NCBI RefSeq assembly: GCF_900101985.1
Contig: NZ_FNAR01000002.1
Coordinates: forward strand, 124,001-188,000
Source of the DNA: Bhargavaea beijingensis
Lineage (GTDB): Bacteria; Bacillota; Bacilli; Bacillales_A; Planococcaceae
Length of the DNA stretch: 64,000 nucleotides
Reading direction: 5' to 3'
This document shows positions 1 through 8,922 of the stretch, one piece after another (the stretch's first letter is position 1; each line of letters begins with the position of its first letter). The notes under the pieces were generated by a model. It was not told the DNA's origin and ran no database searches. It saw only the letters and a list, made by a program, of their open reading frames with translations. The position numbers were made by a program, and so were the translations under genes.

Positions 1-969
1 GAAATCTGCGATCACACTGCTGTCCGCCCTCCAGGAGGCGGATTCCTCGAAGGCATAAAGGTGCTGGACGTCACATATTATCTGCCGGGACCCTATTCGA
101 GTTACCGCCTCGCCGAGATGGGCGCCGACGTCACGAAGGTCGAGCCGCCCGGAGGGGAACCTGCCCGCCGCTTTGCCGGAGGGCTGATTCATGACAAAAA
201 GAACGCCGGAAAGACCATCGTCGAGCTGGATCTGAAGTCGGAAGGGGGCCGCACGCGGATGAACGCATTGGTCAGGGAGACGGATGTCCTGATTGAATCG
301 TTCCGTCCCGGCACATTGGAGCGCCTCGGCTTCGGCGCGGACAAGCTGTCCGCGCTTAATCCGGGACTCATCTATTGCTCAATGACCGGCTACGGCCTGG
401 AAGGCCCATACGCCAAGGCCGGCAGCCACGACCTGAATTACCTGGCGCTGTCCGGCGTGCTGTCACAGCTCACGGATGAAAACGGCCGGCCGGTCCAGCC
501 GAAAAACACGCTGGCCGACTTTGCCGGCGGGCACTTCGTCGCCGAAGCCGTCCTCGCCGCACTTGTCCGGAAGATGAAAACCGGGGAAGGCGCCCGCCTC
601 GACGTCTCGATCACCGATGGGCTCACCCATTGGCAAAGTGTCCATCAGGCATTTGAACAAGCCGGCCTGTCCGACCGCGGAGTGCCGGACCTCGACGGCT
701 CACGCGCCCGCTATGCCATCTACCCGACCGCCGACGGCCGATACGTCGCGCTCGGCGCGCTCGAAGACAAGTTCTGGCACGCCTTCTGCGACTTTGCCGG
801 CCATCCGGATTGGAAGGACCGGGACGATCACCACGAAGAAGTCGCCCGCTACTTCCAGGCGGAACCTCTCAGCCACTGGCTCGACGTCTCCCTCCGGACC
901 GACTTCTGCCTGACGCCGGTTCTCCGTCCGGGCGAACTGGACAATCATCCGCACTGGAAAAAAAGCTGA
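1..969 (+). CDS. CaiB/BaiF family CoA-transferase, 5' end outside the window and C-terminus short
   Basis: This looks like a class III CoA-transferase or acyl-CoA racemase, which moves CoA between organic acids or epimerises acyl-CoAs in the cytoplasm. The frame is open to base 1 and reads LEGIKVLDV just before the first possible start (GTG at 61). That matches the usual family N-terminus, so the true start is probably upstream. Family features seen are GPYSSYRLAEMGADVTKVE and, counting from the GTG, the likely catalytic Asp124 in SHDLNY. The protein stops directly after the TPVL...HPHW region, where relatives carry roughly 50-80 more residues. An A-run (about 958-964) lies at that point, so a C-terminal truncation or frameshift is possible. 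It lies just upstream of an acyl-CoA ligase, consistent with shared acid activation. The substrate is unknown. Confidence 0.8.
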   Translation, partial: EICDHTAVRPPGGGFLEGIKVLDVTYYLPGPYSSYRLAEMGADVTKVEPPGGEPARRFAGGLIHDKKNAGKTIVELDLKSEGGRTRMNALVRETDVLIESFRPGTLERLGFGADKLSALNPGLIYCSMTGYGLEGPYAKAGSHDLNYLALSGVLSQLTDENGRPVQPKNTLADFAGGHFVAEAVLAALVRKMKTGEGARLDVSITDGLTHWQSVHQAFEQAGLSDRGVPDLDGSRARYAIYPTADGRYVALGALEDKFWHAFCDFAGHPDWKDRDDHHEEVARYFQAEPLSHWLDVSLRTDFCLTPVLRPGELDNHPHWKKS

Positions 970-1082
970 CCCGGCGTCGGTAACACTTACAGCCGGCCAG
1001 CCGCCATACATGCCATGCCGCCTCATCCGCAACCAGACCATCACCATCGCCAAACTACCATACAAGAGGAGATGGATGTTAA

Positions 1083-2696
1083 ATGATGAAAACGCCGCTG
1101 ATCCTAAAGACGTTCGTAGATCGCGCGGAGCGCTATTTCCCGGACAAGGAGATCATCTCGAAGACCGCCACACAGACGCACCGTATCCCGTACCGCGAAT
1201 TCGCGAAACGCACCCGGAAGCTCGCATCACTCCTCACCGCACTCGGCATGGAGCGGGGGACGAAGGTCGGCTCGTTCGCATGGAACACGCACCGGCACCT
1301 GGAAGCCTACTTCGGCGTGCCTTGCGCCGGCGCAATCTTGCACATGATCAACATCCGCCTGTCGCCTGAGCATATCGTCTATGTCATCAACCATGCGGAA
1401 GACGAGATTCTGCTTGTCGACGACGACTTGTTCCCGCTGATTGAAAAGCTCGCGCCGCAGCTGAAAACGGTCAGGCACATCGTCGTCATGTCGGATTCGG
1501 ACAAGCTTGCGGACACCGCTCCGGAAAACGTCCATTCCTATGAAGCACTCATGGCAAAAGCGGCGGACGACTTCGAGTTCCCGGATGACCTCGACGAAAA
1601 CACGCCTGCCGGGATGTGCTATACAAGCGCGACGACCGGCAATCCGAAGGGCGTCGTCTACACGCACCGAGGACTCGTCCTGCACAGCTATGCGCTCGGG
1701 CTGGTTGACGGCATGGGGATTTCGGAGCGGGACATCGCGCTGTCGGTCGTCCCGATGTTCCACGCGAATGCTTGGGGCATGCCGTTCGCCGGTGTTTTCT
1801 TCGGCACCACACAGGTGCTTCCGGGACCGGGCGGATTCAACCCCGATGTCCTCCTTGACCTGATTGAACAGGAAAAAGTGACCCTCACCGCGGGCGTGCC
1901 GACCATCTGGCTTGGGGTTCTAAAGGCGCTCGAGAAGAAACCGCGCGACATCAGCTCACTTCGCGCCATTGTCTGCGGCGGCTCCGCTTCTCCGAAAGGG
2001 CTGATCAAGGCATTTGAGGAAAAGTACGGCATCCCGTTCATCGTCGGCTACGGCATGACCGAGACGTCACCGCTCGTCAGCTTGTCGAATTACACCGCTT
2101 CTGTGGCAGAACTGCCCGCAGAAGAAAGGCTCGATCTCCGTGCCTCGCAGGGCATGACCATCGCAGGCATCGACACCCGTGTGGTCAATGAACACGGCGA
2201 AGTGCCGTGGGACGGAAAGACGATGGGCGAACTGACCGTCCGCGGTCCGTGGATCGCGGACGAATACTACAAGGACGAGCGCACGAAGGAAGCATTCCGG
2301 GACGGCTGGCTCTATACCGGCGACATTGCCGTCATGACGCCGGAAGGTTATATCAAAATCACAGACCGGACCAAGGACCTGATCAAGTCGGGCGGTGAAT
2401 GGATTTCCTCAGTCGACCTCGAGAACGCGCTCATGACCCACGAAGCCGTCTTCGAAGCCGCCGTCATCGCCGTCCCGCATGAAAAGTGGCTCGAGCGCCC
2501 GCTTGCGTGCGTTGTCCTGAAAGATGGCATCGACCGGACCGATGAGAAAAAGCAGGAACTCCTCGACTATCTCGAAGGCGAATTCGCCAAATGGTGGGTT
2601 CCGGACAACGTCGTTTTTGTCGATGAAATCCCGAAAACCTCCGTCGGAAAGTTCCTCAAGGCGAAACTGCGCGAGCAGATGGGGCAGACGGTGTAA
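1083..2696 (+). CDS. AMP-dependent acyl-CoA synthetase (fatty-acyl-CoA ligase)
   Basis: A cytoplasmic ligase of the ANL superfamily that activates a carboxylic acid with ATP and then forms its CoA thioester. The 537 residues show the phosphate-binding loop [11 protein letters not shown] (about 180-190), the adenine motif GYGMTETSP (322-330), the hinge motif YTGD followed by [15 protein letters not shown] (411-440), and the C-terminal catalytic lysine K523 in [10 protein letters not shown]. This fits the medium/long-chain AlkK-like branch, though the chain length cannot be read from sequence. AGAGGAG at 1065-1071 precedes ATG 1083; ATG 1086 is an equally good start. It follows a CoA-transferase, suggesting a joint role in organic or fatty acid activation. 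Its last 58 bases are repeated at 6768-6825. Confidence 0.92.
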   Translation: MMKTPLILKTFVDRAERYFPDKEIISKTATQTHRIPYREFAKRTRKLASLLTALGMERGTKVGSFAWNTHRHLEAYFGVPCAGAILHMINIRLSPEHIVYVINHAEDEILLVDDDLFPLIEKLAPQLKTVRHIVVMSDSDKLADTAPENVHSYEALMAKAADDFEFPDDLDENTPAGMCYTSATTGNPKGVVYTHRGLVLHSYALGLVDGMGISERDIALSVVPMFHANAWGMPFAGVFFGTTQVLPGPGGFNPDVLLDLIEQEKVTLTAGVPTIWLGVLKALEKKPRDISSLRAIVCGGSASPKGLIKAFEEKYGIPFIVGYGMTETSPLVSLSNYTASVAELPAEERLDLRASQGMTIAGIDTRVVNEHGEVPWDGKTMGELTVRGPWIADEYYKDERTKEAFRDGWLYTGDIAVMTPEGYIKITDRTKDLIKSGGEWISSVDLENALMTHEAVFEAAVIAVPHEKWLERPLACVVLKDGIDRTDEKKQELLDYLEGEFAKWWVPDNVVFVDEIPKTSVGKFLKAKLREQMGQTV

Positions 2697-2698
2697 AG
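2641..2698 (+). repeat. 58-bp direct repeat, copy 1 (3' end of the acyl-CoA ligase)
   Basis: The last codons and stop of the ligase. The same 58 bases occur at 6768-6825 with one difference (2648 versus 6775). The DNA between the two copies is more A+T-rich than its surroundings and carries a transporter, an oxidoreductase and a TetR regulator. Confidence 0.9.
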
Positions 2699-2790
2699 AT
2701 TAATCGATGTTATCAAGGATTCTGCGCCGTATTTCTTGAATGGAGATATCAGTGAAAGCGATGTATTGGCGGAACTACATCAACCAAAAT

Positions 2791-2838
2791 AAGAAAACCG
2801 GTCCTCTGCGTGCAACATTGCAGGGGACCGGTTTTCTT
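2791..2838. terminator. bidirectional hairpin terminator
   Basis: A perfect 14-bp inverted repeat (2791-2804 with 2825-2838) around a 20-nt loop. It lies between the convergent ligase and MFS genes, and its right arm reaches the MFS stop codon. Confidence 0.75.
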
Positions 2839-4181
2839 TATTGATTAGCGCCCAATATAGTCTTGTTTTGAACACTTGCTTCTGTTCCGGAAAGAGCACT
2901 AGTTTCTTCCAACGACATATTGGCCGTTTCAGGAGCCCACATTATTGAGATGACTGTACCGAAAAGCAGAATGGCCGAGCCGAAAAGCATCGACGGGCCA
3001 ATTCCAATTGTCGCAATGCCAATCGGCAACAGATAGGTTCCGATAGCAGCGCCGATCCGGCTGGCACCGCTCGCAAAACCCATCGCTGTTCCGCGAATTT
3101 CTGTCGGAAACAATTCAGGCGGATAAACGGACTGCAGAACACTTTGGACCGAGTATGCCAAAGCATACACACCAAAACAAATAATAACGAATAAGCTATT
3201 GCCCTCAGGAAACAGTCCCAACAGTGTAAGTGGAATAATAGTGATAGCAAACGGAATGATCATCAATTTTCTGCGGCCAACCCTGTTAACCAAGAAACAA
3301 CCGATAACCGCTCCGAAGAGGACCAGCGCATTTAAGATGAGTTCCCCAGTTAGAGGGTCCTCGATGTTTAAACCTTCTAGTACGACCGGAACAAAGCTAA
3401 ATATCGCGAAGTATGGGGCGACCTGACAAGCCCAAAAAATTGAAGCGAACGCAAGGCGCTGACGGTATCCTTTCTGGAAAATCATTGAGTATGATGTAGG
3501 TTTGTTGATTTCGTTTCTTATGGTCTCGGGATCCAAGTCTTCACCCAGGTACTTTTTAACAACTTCTCTTGCCTCGTCAATTTTGCCTTTGTTGATAAGC
3601 CATTTAGGGGATTCAGGAATTCCCAGCCTGAGCAGGAAGATAATGATGGCCGGAATAGCGCTGGAAAGCAACATCCATCTCCAAGCGGATTCACCAATGT
3701 CTGCAAGAACAATACTGACAAGTACAGCTCCAATATAACCCACATAGAAAGAGGTCAAAACAGTTGCTAACATCGGTCCCCTGTTTCTTTTATTTGTATA
3801 TTCTGCAACAAGAGGGGAGGCCAGAGCATAGTCGGCACCGATTGCAACACCTAATAAAAATCTGAGCAACACAAGTTGGCTGACGTCTTGTACGAAAAAT
3901 TGGCAAACTGAAAGTATGACAAAGGCAGCCAGATCGAAAATCATTAATTTCTGACGACCTATTTTATCTGTAATATATCCGAATACTACAGCCCCTGCTA
4001 ATATTCCGACCAAAATGGAACTTGCCAGCAGGCCATGATCGTACGGAGAAAGCTGGAACTCAAAATTCATAGCGAGCAACACCGGGCCGATAATCCCCAA
4101 GATGTATCCATCCAGAAAATATCCTCCCGAAGCAATCAGTGTAACTTTCCATTGCATCCAGTCTGTCCTAGATAACTTCAT
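2838..4181 (-). CDS. MFS transporter, metabolite:H+ symporter type
   Basis: A 12-helix major facilitator protein of about 447 residues for uptake or exchange of a small metabolite across the cytoplasmic membrane. The family loops DKIGRQKL (between TM2 and TM3) and NRVGRRKL, plus PPELFPTEIRGTAMG before the last helices, match the sugar/organic-acid porter branch. ATG 4181 is preferred over the longer frame from 4214 because GGGAGGAG lies just upstream of it. It diverges from an FAD oxidoreductase at 4360, and both promoters carry a TTCAT-N3-ATGAA palindrome. A TetR regulator follows the oxidoreductase. The three genes lie in an A+T-richer block between 58-bp direct repeats, which suggests joint acquisition. 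The substrate is not identifiable. Confidence 0.88.
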   Translation of the reverse strand: MKLSRTDWMQWKVTLIASGGYFLDGYILGIIGPVLLAMNFEFQLSPYDHGLLASSILVGILAGAVVFGYITDKIGRQKLMIFDLAAFVILSVCQFFVQDVSQLVLLRFLLGVAIGADYALASPLVAEYTNKRNRGPMLATVLTSFYVGYIGAVLVSIVLADIGESAWRWMLLSSAIPAIIIFLLRLGIPESPKWLINKGKIDEAREVVKKYLGEDLDPETIRNEINKPTSYSMIFQKGYRQRLAFASIFWACQVAPYFAIFSFVPVVLEGLNIEDPLTGELILNALVLFGAVIGCFLVNRVGRRKLMIIPFAITIIPLTLLGLFPEGNSLFVIICFGVYALAYSVQSVLQSVYPPELFPTEIRGTAMGFASGASRIGAAIGTYLLPIGIATIGIGPSMLFGSAILLFGTVISIMWAPETANMSLEETSALSGTEASVQNKTILGANQ

Positions 4182-4213
4182 TCTGAATTCTCCTCCCTTC
4201 AGTTGAAAACGCA

Positions 4214-4226
4214 TTCATAGAATGAA
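4214..4226. promoter_or_regulatory. candidate TetR operator, MFS side
   Basis: Palindrome TTCAT-AGA-ATGAA upstream of the MFS gene. It sits in a 20-plus-bp block nearly identical to one at 4320-4343 upstream of the divergent oxidoreductase. The shared block continues into AACGTGTTTT here and AACATGTTTT in the other copy. The TetR regulator at 5746-6423 is the obvious candidate ligand (inference). Confidence 0.5.
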
Positions 4227-4321
4227 CGTGTTTTATTTTATATTAAATTTCGATGAATGTAAATAGTTGAAATATTTATTGCGCAACTTTAAATAGTCAT
4301 GATAAGATAATTCAGAACTTA

Positions 4322-4334
4322 TTCATAAAATGAA
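4322..4334. promoter_or_regulatory. candidate TetR operator, oxidoreductase side
   Basis: Palindrome TTCAT-AAA-ATGAA, the second copy of the motif at 4214-4226, immediately upstream of the ribosome site of the FAD oxidoreductase. A half-like ATGAATGTTC lies upstream of the TetR gene near 6455, so autoregulation is possible. Confidence 0.5.
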
Positions 4335-4359
4335 CATGTTTTCTGAAAGGGTGGGAATA

Positions 4360-5694
4360 ATGAAAGACGTAATTATTACCGGTGGAGGTCTTGCAGGGAT
4401 GTCGGCCGCATGGGAATTAAGGGATAAAAATATACTTTTGTTAGAATCTGAACAGCGTTTCGGAGGTCGTGTGGCTTCTGAAAGAAGGGGGAAGTACTGG
4501 CTTAATTGGGGAGGACATGTGTATAGTGGTGCAAATTCGGCAACTGACCGCCTGCTTCGGTCGGTGGGGGTAGAGGCTTCGTCGGTACCCGGTGCGGTGA
4601 CCGGTCTTGCAATGAACGGAAAAGTCTTGCTGGACGGCAGAGTGGAAACTTATCCGTTTCGCATGCCGATGTCTTGGAAATCAAGGCTTGCCATTTTAAA
4701 AGCTGGGGCAAAAGTCAGGTTAGCTGTCATGAAGTATGGGAAAGTAGTCTCTCCCAGGCCAGGTGAGGACTTTAGGCAGCATCAGGAAAGAATCTACAAT
4801 TATAAAAACGACAGGACGTTCACTGACTATGTAGGGCAACTTCCCGAAGATGCTGATGCGATTTTCCGGCCAACAGTCAGCCGTTCGGCTGGTGATCCGG
4901 AAGAAGTATCTGCAGGTGCTGGGATCGGTTACTTCCACTTGGTATGGGATAAAGGAGAAGGGCTTTCCAGAAATATTCATGGGGGGCCCTCCACACTGAT
5001 TAACACAATTGCAGAATCTCTTGGAGACAAAGTGCAAAGTGGTGCAACGGTTGAATCCGTGATTCAACAACCTAATTCCGTGCTCGTTACATACAGGCAA
5101 AACGGAAAGCTCTTCAAAGAGGAAGCCCGGTACGCGATTCTCGCAACGCCTGCCCCGGTTACAAAAAAAGTCGCAGCAAATATTGACCCTGAGATCGCCG
5201 AAGCTCTGGGAAAGATTAAATATGGACCTTATGTAAGTGCGGCTTTCTTGACTGACGAAAACCAACCGGAAATTTGGGATGACGCATATGCGATTGCTAC
5301 GCCTAAACGATCATTCAATGTTTTCTTTAACATGTCCAATTTGGTGCGTTCGTGGGAGGAACAACGTGGCAAAGGAAGCAGTATAATGACATTTTCACCG
5401 GCAACATTAGCCAGAAAGCTTATCGACAAAAGTGATGATGAAATCATTGAAACGTATTTGAGAGATATTGAAGAGATCTTCCCGGGTTTCCGTCAAAAAG
5501 TCGTTGAAGCCCAAGTGAGAAAATTCCCGCTCGGCTTGGCTTATTGTTTTCCGGGACGGGCAAAGCTGCAAAAAGCGCTTACGAAACCTGCAGGCCGTCT
5601 GTTTCTTGCAGGAGATTATTTAGGTACCTTATATACAGAAACAGCGATAAAGACAGGTTACGAAGCCGCAAGAGAAATTTTGCGTAAACTTTAA
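4360..5694 (+). CDS. FAD-dependent oxidoreductase, protoporphyrinogen oxidase/amine oxidase fold
   Basis: A flavoprotein of 444 residues. The N-terminal dinucleotide fold starts at once with IITGGGLAGMSAAWEL, continues to the LLESE strand end and then FGGRV, as in the protoporphyrinogen oxidase, phytoene desaturase and monoamine oxidase superfamily. The C-terminus has the second FAD contact LFLAGDYLGTLYTETAIKTG. Start ATG 4360 is chosen for the AAAGGGTGGGA ribosome site; an in-frame ATG at 4330 lies inside the operator. Divergent from the MFS transporter and followed by a TetR regulator, it may oxidise the compound the transporter imports (inference). A housekeeping HemY role is unlikely because no haem genes are near. 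The substrate is unknown. Confidence 0.82.
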   Translation: MKDVIITGGGLAGMSAAWELRDKNILLLESEQRFGGRVASERRGKYWLNWGGHVYSGANSATDRLLRSVGVEASSVPGAVTGLAMNGKVLLDGRVETYPFRMPMSWKSRLAILKAGAKVRLAVMKYGKVVSPRPGEDFRQHQERIYNYKNDRTFTDYVGQLPEDADAIFRPTVSRSAGDPEEVSAGAGIGYFHLVWDKGEGLSRNIHGGPSTLINTIAESLGDKVQSGATVESVIQQPNSVLVTYRQNGKLFKEEARYAILATPAPVTKKVAANIDPEIAEALGKIKYGPYVSAAFLTDENQPEIWDDAYAIATPKRSFNVFFNMSNLVRSWEEQRGKGSSIMTFSPATLARKLIDKSDDEIIETYLRDIEEIFPGFRQKVVEAQVRKFPLGLAYCFPGRAKLQKALTKPAGRLFLAGDYLGTLYTETAIKTGYEAAREILRKL

Positions 5695-5746
5695 ATAATA
5701 CTCCGGCCCGAGGCTCTCTTTGGAGATCTCGGGCCGGAGTATTATT
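5694..5746. terminator. bidirectional terminator between oxidoreductase and TetR gene
   Basis: Perfect 19-bp inverted repeat (5694-5712 with 5728-5746) with a 15-nt loop, overlapping the ends of the two convergent genes. A+T at both outer ends supplies T-rich tails on either strand. Confidence 0.85.
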
Positions 5747-6423
5747 CAATGCTCGTTCACTGTCGTGCTTTCGTTTAGAAAATGAAGGGTCAGCTCTCGC
5801 ACATATTTTCCGCCTTGTTCCGCGAGTTCTACTGGTGAGGAAGGGACGCGATTATTGATTAATGAGACCAGCATCCCTTTCCATGTCAGAATAGTAATCG
5901 ATAACAAAGAGTCAATCTGAGTTTGTGAAATGTTCCGGTCCTTCACCGCATCATAAAGGAGAGAGTGGTTTCTTGAAAATAAATCGTTTTCCAACACAAT
6001 AAATCGCAATTGTTCAGGAAGGCGGTTAAGCTCGTTTTCATAGATTGTGTAATAACGGTTAATCAGCTCATTTGGATTTGTCCCCAGGTCGGAGAGGAAG
6101 ATGATGTTGAATATGTCCGGCTTTAAAAACGAGTGCTTGTAGAAACAATCCCATGCCAAGAAATATTTCTCCAAGCTATCTTCGGCTTTGCTCATATAGT
6201 CAGCCAAGTCTTCGTTATACCCTTCCATCAGACGCATGGACGCAAAAAAGACGAGATGAGAAAATTCATCAAAGTAGTTATAAATTGTTGATCCGGTGAA
6301 GCCGGCCAGGTCGGCCACCTTTCTGACAGTAATATTTTTGGTGCCTTCTTTGCGTATGACTTCTTCTGTCGCCTCGATAAAGTAATTGTACATTCTTCTC
6401 GTCTGGAGTTCACTACGGCTCAC
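5746..6423 (-). CDS. TetR/AcrR family transcriptional regulator
   Basis: A dimeric repressor-type protein of about 225 residues. The N-terminal helix-turn-helix (about 31-51) is the typical ITVRKVADLAGF...IYNYF of the family. The C-terminal part is a helical ligand domain with no recognisable specificity. The frame can begin at GTG 6429 or GTG 6423. I prefer 6423 because GGGGGGAG is then about 6 nt away, whereas it would touch 6429. It probably controls the divergent MFS/oxidoreductase pair through the TTCAT-N3-ATGAA palindromes. It shares the A+T-rich base use of the block. Confidence 0.85.
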   Translation of the reverse strand: MSRSELQTRRMYNYFIEATEEVIRKEGTKNITVRKVADLAGFTGSTIYNYFDEFSHLVFFASMRLMEGYNEDLADYMSKAEDSLEKYFLAWDCFYKHSFLKPDIFNIIFLSDLGTNPNELINRYYTIYENELNRLPEQLRFIVLENDLFSRNHSLLYDAVKDRNISQTQIDSLLSITILTWKGMLVSLINNRVPSSPVELAEQGGKYVRELTLHFLNESTTVNEH

Positions 6424-6678
6424 AAACACTCCCCCCTATCAAATGCTGGCTGCAATGAATGTTCTAATTGTATGGTTATATTTTGGGCGCCCGAGGCGCT
6501 TATCAACAGTCTTTCTTATACTAGTTCTAAAAGTTCCTCATTCTTTACATTAAACATAGGTGTTCTTCGAACAATCTTTTCTCTATCTTATACAAAAGGT
6601 ATGAAGATTAAAAGGTATTCAAAAACTCACCTCTTCACCAAGTTATTCAGGGATTAATATTCGTGAGTTTTAATGCAA

Positions 6679-6714
6679 CATGAGTGGTTCATCTTCCTAG
6701 ATGAACCACTCATG
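6679..6714. repeat. perfect 15-bp inverted repeat, 6-nt loop
   Basis: The arms at 6679-6693 and 6700-6714 are exact complements. There is no T-run after either side, so this is a weak terminator candidate. It lies near the right edge of the A+T-rich block, about 50 bp before the ligase fragment. Confidence 0.6.
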
Positions 6715-6767
6715 CTTGTAGAGCCCGGCGAGTAAGTTGATGGTACTTAGCGCAGGCAAGGTGTTTA

Positions 6768-6825
6768 CCGTCGGCAAGTTCCTCAAGGCGAAACTGCGCG
6801 AGCAGATGGGGCAGACGGTGTAAAG
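6768..6825 (+). pseudogene. fragment of the acyl-CoA ligase 3' end (direct repeat copy 2)
   Basis: 57 of 58 bases match 2641-2698, including the ligase stop codon. Read in frame it gives [18 protein letters not shown] and then stop. No other ligase sequence precedes it. It is either a duplicated target site from insertion of the 2699-6767 block or the remnant of a second ligase copy. Confidence 0.85.
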
Positions 6826-6965
6826 GGCAACGGGAAGGCGCATGGAGTCCGGAAGTTTGCAGAAGCAGAGGAGCGGCGGAAGCGTCAAGGACATCAACGC
6901 CCGGCCTGCCTTTTTCCGCTGAACCGCTAAGCTCACACCGCTTGATCATAAAACCGCACCATACA

Positions 6966-7008
6966 AAAGCCGGCGGGGAACAGGTCCATCCTGTTCCCCG
7001 CCGGCTTT
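6966..7008. terminator. terminator of the metal ABC operon
   Basis: Perfect 19-bp inverted repeat (6966-6984 with 6990-7008) and 5-nt loop immediately after the substrate-binding protein gene. T-rich tails on both sides suggest activity in both directions. Confidence 0.85.
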
Positions 7009-7011
7009 ATT

Positions 7012-7971
7012 TTATTTCGATAATCCATCATGGATGTTCTCAATATTGTACCGGAGAAAGTCGAGGTAGGTTCCGCCTTCCGATCCGGGCTTGCCGAGTT
7101 CGTCCGAGTACAGTTCATGCACAATCGGAACACCGGTCTCCTTTGAAACGGTCTCCATCGGGCGGCGGTCGACGTTCGATTCCACGAACAGAGCCGGTAC
7201 CTCCCGTTCGCGGATCAGGTTCACAAGCGACTTGATCTGTGCGGGGGAGCCGTTTTCTTCCGTGTCGATTGCCCAGATGTAGCCTTCCTCCAGGCCGTAT
7301 GAGTTCGCCAAGTACTGGTAGGCGCGCTCGCTCGTCACGAGAATGCGGTTTTCTTCCGGAATGTCGGCGATTTTGTCTTTGTATTCCTGGTCAATGCCGC
7401 GGAGCTGGTCCAGCAGTTTTTCCGCGTTCCCCTCATATTCATCCTTGTGTGCCGGGTCCGCTTTCACGAAGGCATCCCGGGCGTTCTCGACCATTTGGAT
7501 GCCGACGGTCGGGTCGAGAAAGGCGTGCGGATTGATTTCGCCTTCCTGGCCTTTGTTGTCGGATAGATAAAGCGGCTCTACGCCTTCCATGAGTTCAAAC
7601 ACTTTCGACCCGTCTGCCCCGGTCGTATCGAGAAGGCGGAAAAACCAGCCTTCCTTGCCGCCTTCAAGGTTCAGTCCATTATAGAAGATCACATCCGCGT
7701 CCGCGGTTTTCTTCACATCTTCAGGAAGCGGTTCGTATTCATGAGGGGCGGTTCCGATTGGCACCATGCTATGGACGGAAACACGGTCGCCGCCGACTTC
7801 GTTCACGATGTCGTGGAGGATCGAGAAGGTCACGACGGCATGCAGTTTGTCTTTGCTGCCGTCCGCTGGATCCTTGGCGGGTGGGCCGGCACTATCTTTG
7901 CTGCCGCATGCACCGAGTGTGAATGCCGCCATAAGCAAAAGGACAAGCACCGCCCAATTCGATTTCTTCAA
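7012..7971 (-). CDS. metal ABC transporter substrate-binding lipoprotein (TroA/MntA type)
   Basis: A lipoprotein that captures Mn2+ or Zn2+ outside the membrane and delivers it to the ABC permease. Starting at TTG 7971 (AGAAAGGAG upstream), a signal peptide ends in the lipobox TLGAC with Cys22. Likely metal ligands of the cluster A-I fold are the histidines in APHEYEP and INPHAFLDP, the glutamate in TSERAYQYLA and the aspartate in GGTYLDFLR. There is no long His-rich loop, which favours manganese over zinc. The longer frame from 8004 has no better ribosome site. It is the last gene of an ATPase-permease-binding protein operon, with an MntR-like box before the first gene. Confidence 0.9.
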   Translation of the reverse strand: MKKSNWAVLVLLLMAAFTLGACGSKDSAGPPAKDPADGSKDKLHAVVTFSILHDIVNEVGGDRVSVHSMVPIGTAPHEYEPLPEDVKKTADADVIFYNGLNLEGGKEGWFFRLLDTTGADGSKVFELMEGVEPLYLSDNKGQEGEINPHAFLDPTVGIQMVENARDAFVKADPAHKDEYEGNAEKLLDQLRGIDQEYKDKIADIPEENRILVTSERAYQYLANSYGLEEGYIWAIDTEENGSPAQIKSLVNLIREREVPALFVESNVDRRPMETVSKETGVPIVHELYSDELGKPGSEGGTYLDFLRYNIENIHDGLSK

Positions 7972-8052
7972 TTGAAAATCTCCTTTCTTCTGGAACTCAA
8001 TCATTTATTCAGCGGGAGAGGGTTCCCTTCCAGTTCTCCGGCATGCCGGAAA

Positions 8053-8922
8053 TCAGTCGCCGGTGTATGCCGCTTTGCGGTTCCTCGAGGTGCGGACGCT
8101 CCTCCAGAGCAGTCCCTGCTTCGGCGAGAAAAACAGGGCGAGGAGGAAGAGGGCGGTCGCGGCAAGCACGATCACGGCTCCCGAGGACAGGTTGTAATTA
8201 AAACTGATATACAGCCCGATCAATGAGGAAAGTGCGCCGAACAGGGCCGACAGCCCGATCATGACGGGCAGCCGATCGGTGAGCAGGTATGCGGTCGACG
8301 CCGGCGTGATGAGCATCGCGACCACGAGAATGATGCCGACGGTCCGGAGTGAGGCGACCGTGACGAGAGTGAGCAGCACCATGACCGCGTAGTGGATAAG
8401 CCGGTTCGGCAGGCCGAAAGCCGCGGCGAGTGTCGGGTCGAACGTCGTGACGAGCAGCTCCTTATAAAACATGGTGACCGTGATCAGGACGATCACACCG
8501 ATGGCGAGCGTTGTCCACATGTCGGCGGAGCGCACCGCCAACACATTCCCGAACAAGATGCTTGTCAGATCGACGCTGCTTGCCGCTTTTGCCATGAGTA
8601 TGATCCCGAGGGCGAAAAAAGCGGAGAAGATGATGCCGATTGCCGAATCGTTCTTGATGCGGCTTTTTTCGCTGACGAAGCCGATGCCGACCGACGTCAG
8701 CACACCCGCGACAACCGCTCCGTAGAAGTAGTTGACCCCGAGCATATAGGAAATTGCGACGCCCGGCAGGACGGCGTGGGAGATGGCGTCGCCCATGAGC
8801 GACATGCCGCGCAGCACGATAAAGCAGCCGATGACCCCGCAGATGATGCCGACTATCACCGAAGTGAACATCGCCTTCTGGAGGAATCCGTAGTCAAGGA
8901 CATCTGCAAGAAAGCCGCTCAT
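8053..8922 (-). CDS. metal ABC transporter permease (ABC-3 family)
   Basis: A 289-residue membrane permease of the ZnuB/MntB type, with eight or nine hydrophobic helices and the coupling region GDAISHAVLPGVA near residue 50. Its start ATG 8922 overlaps the end of the ATPase gene by 4 nt, so the two are translationally coupled. The binding-protein gene follows after about 80 nt. Only one permease gene is present, so it presumably acts as a homodimer. The metal is inferred from the upstream MntR-like box. Confidence 0.92.
   Translation of the reverse strand: MSGFLADVLDYGFLQKAMFTSVIVGIICGVIGCFIVLRGMSLMGDAISHAVLPGVAISYMLGVNYFYGAVVAGVLTSVGIGFVSEKSRIKNDSAIGIIFSAFFALGIILMAKAASSVDLTSILFGNVLAVRSADMWTTLAIGVIVLITVTMFYKELLVTTFDPTLAAAFGLPNRLIHYAVMVLLTLVTVASLRTVGIILVVAMLITPASTAYLLTDRLPVMIGLSALFGALSSLIGLYISFNYNLSSGAVIVLAATALFLLALFFSPKQGLLWRSVRTSRNRKAAYTGD

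Larger units (their letters stand above)
6424..7011. other. 588-bp intergenic junction region
   Basis: No convincing gene is present; the short frames here lack ribosome sites and family features. In order it holds the TetR promoter region, an A+T-rich stretch, a perfect 15-bp hairpin (6679-6714), the ligase 3' fragment (6768-6825), a GC-rich stretch that looks like the original sequence downstream of the ligase, and the terminator of the metal-transporter operon (6966-7008). Confidence 0.7.

Noticed and set aside
6472-6949. Short frames around the ligase fragment
   Set aside because: No ribosome sites or family features; they lie over the A+T-rich leader, the hairpin and the direct repeat.
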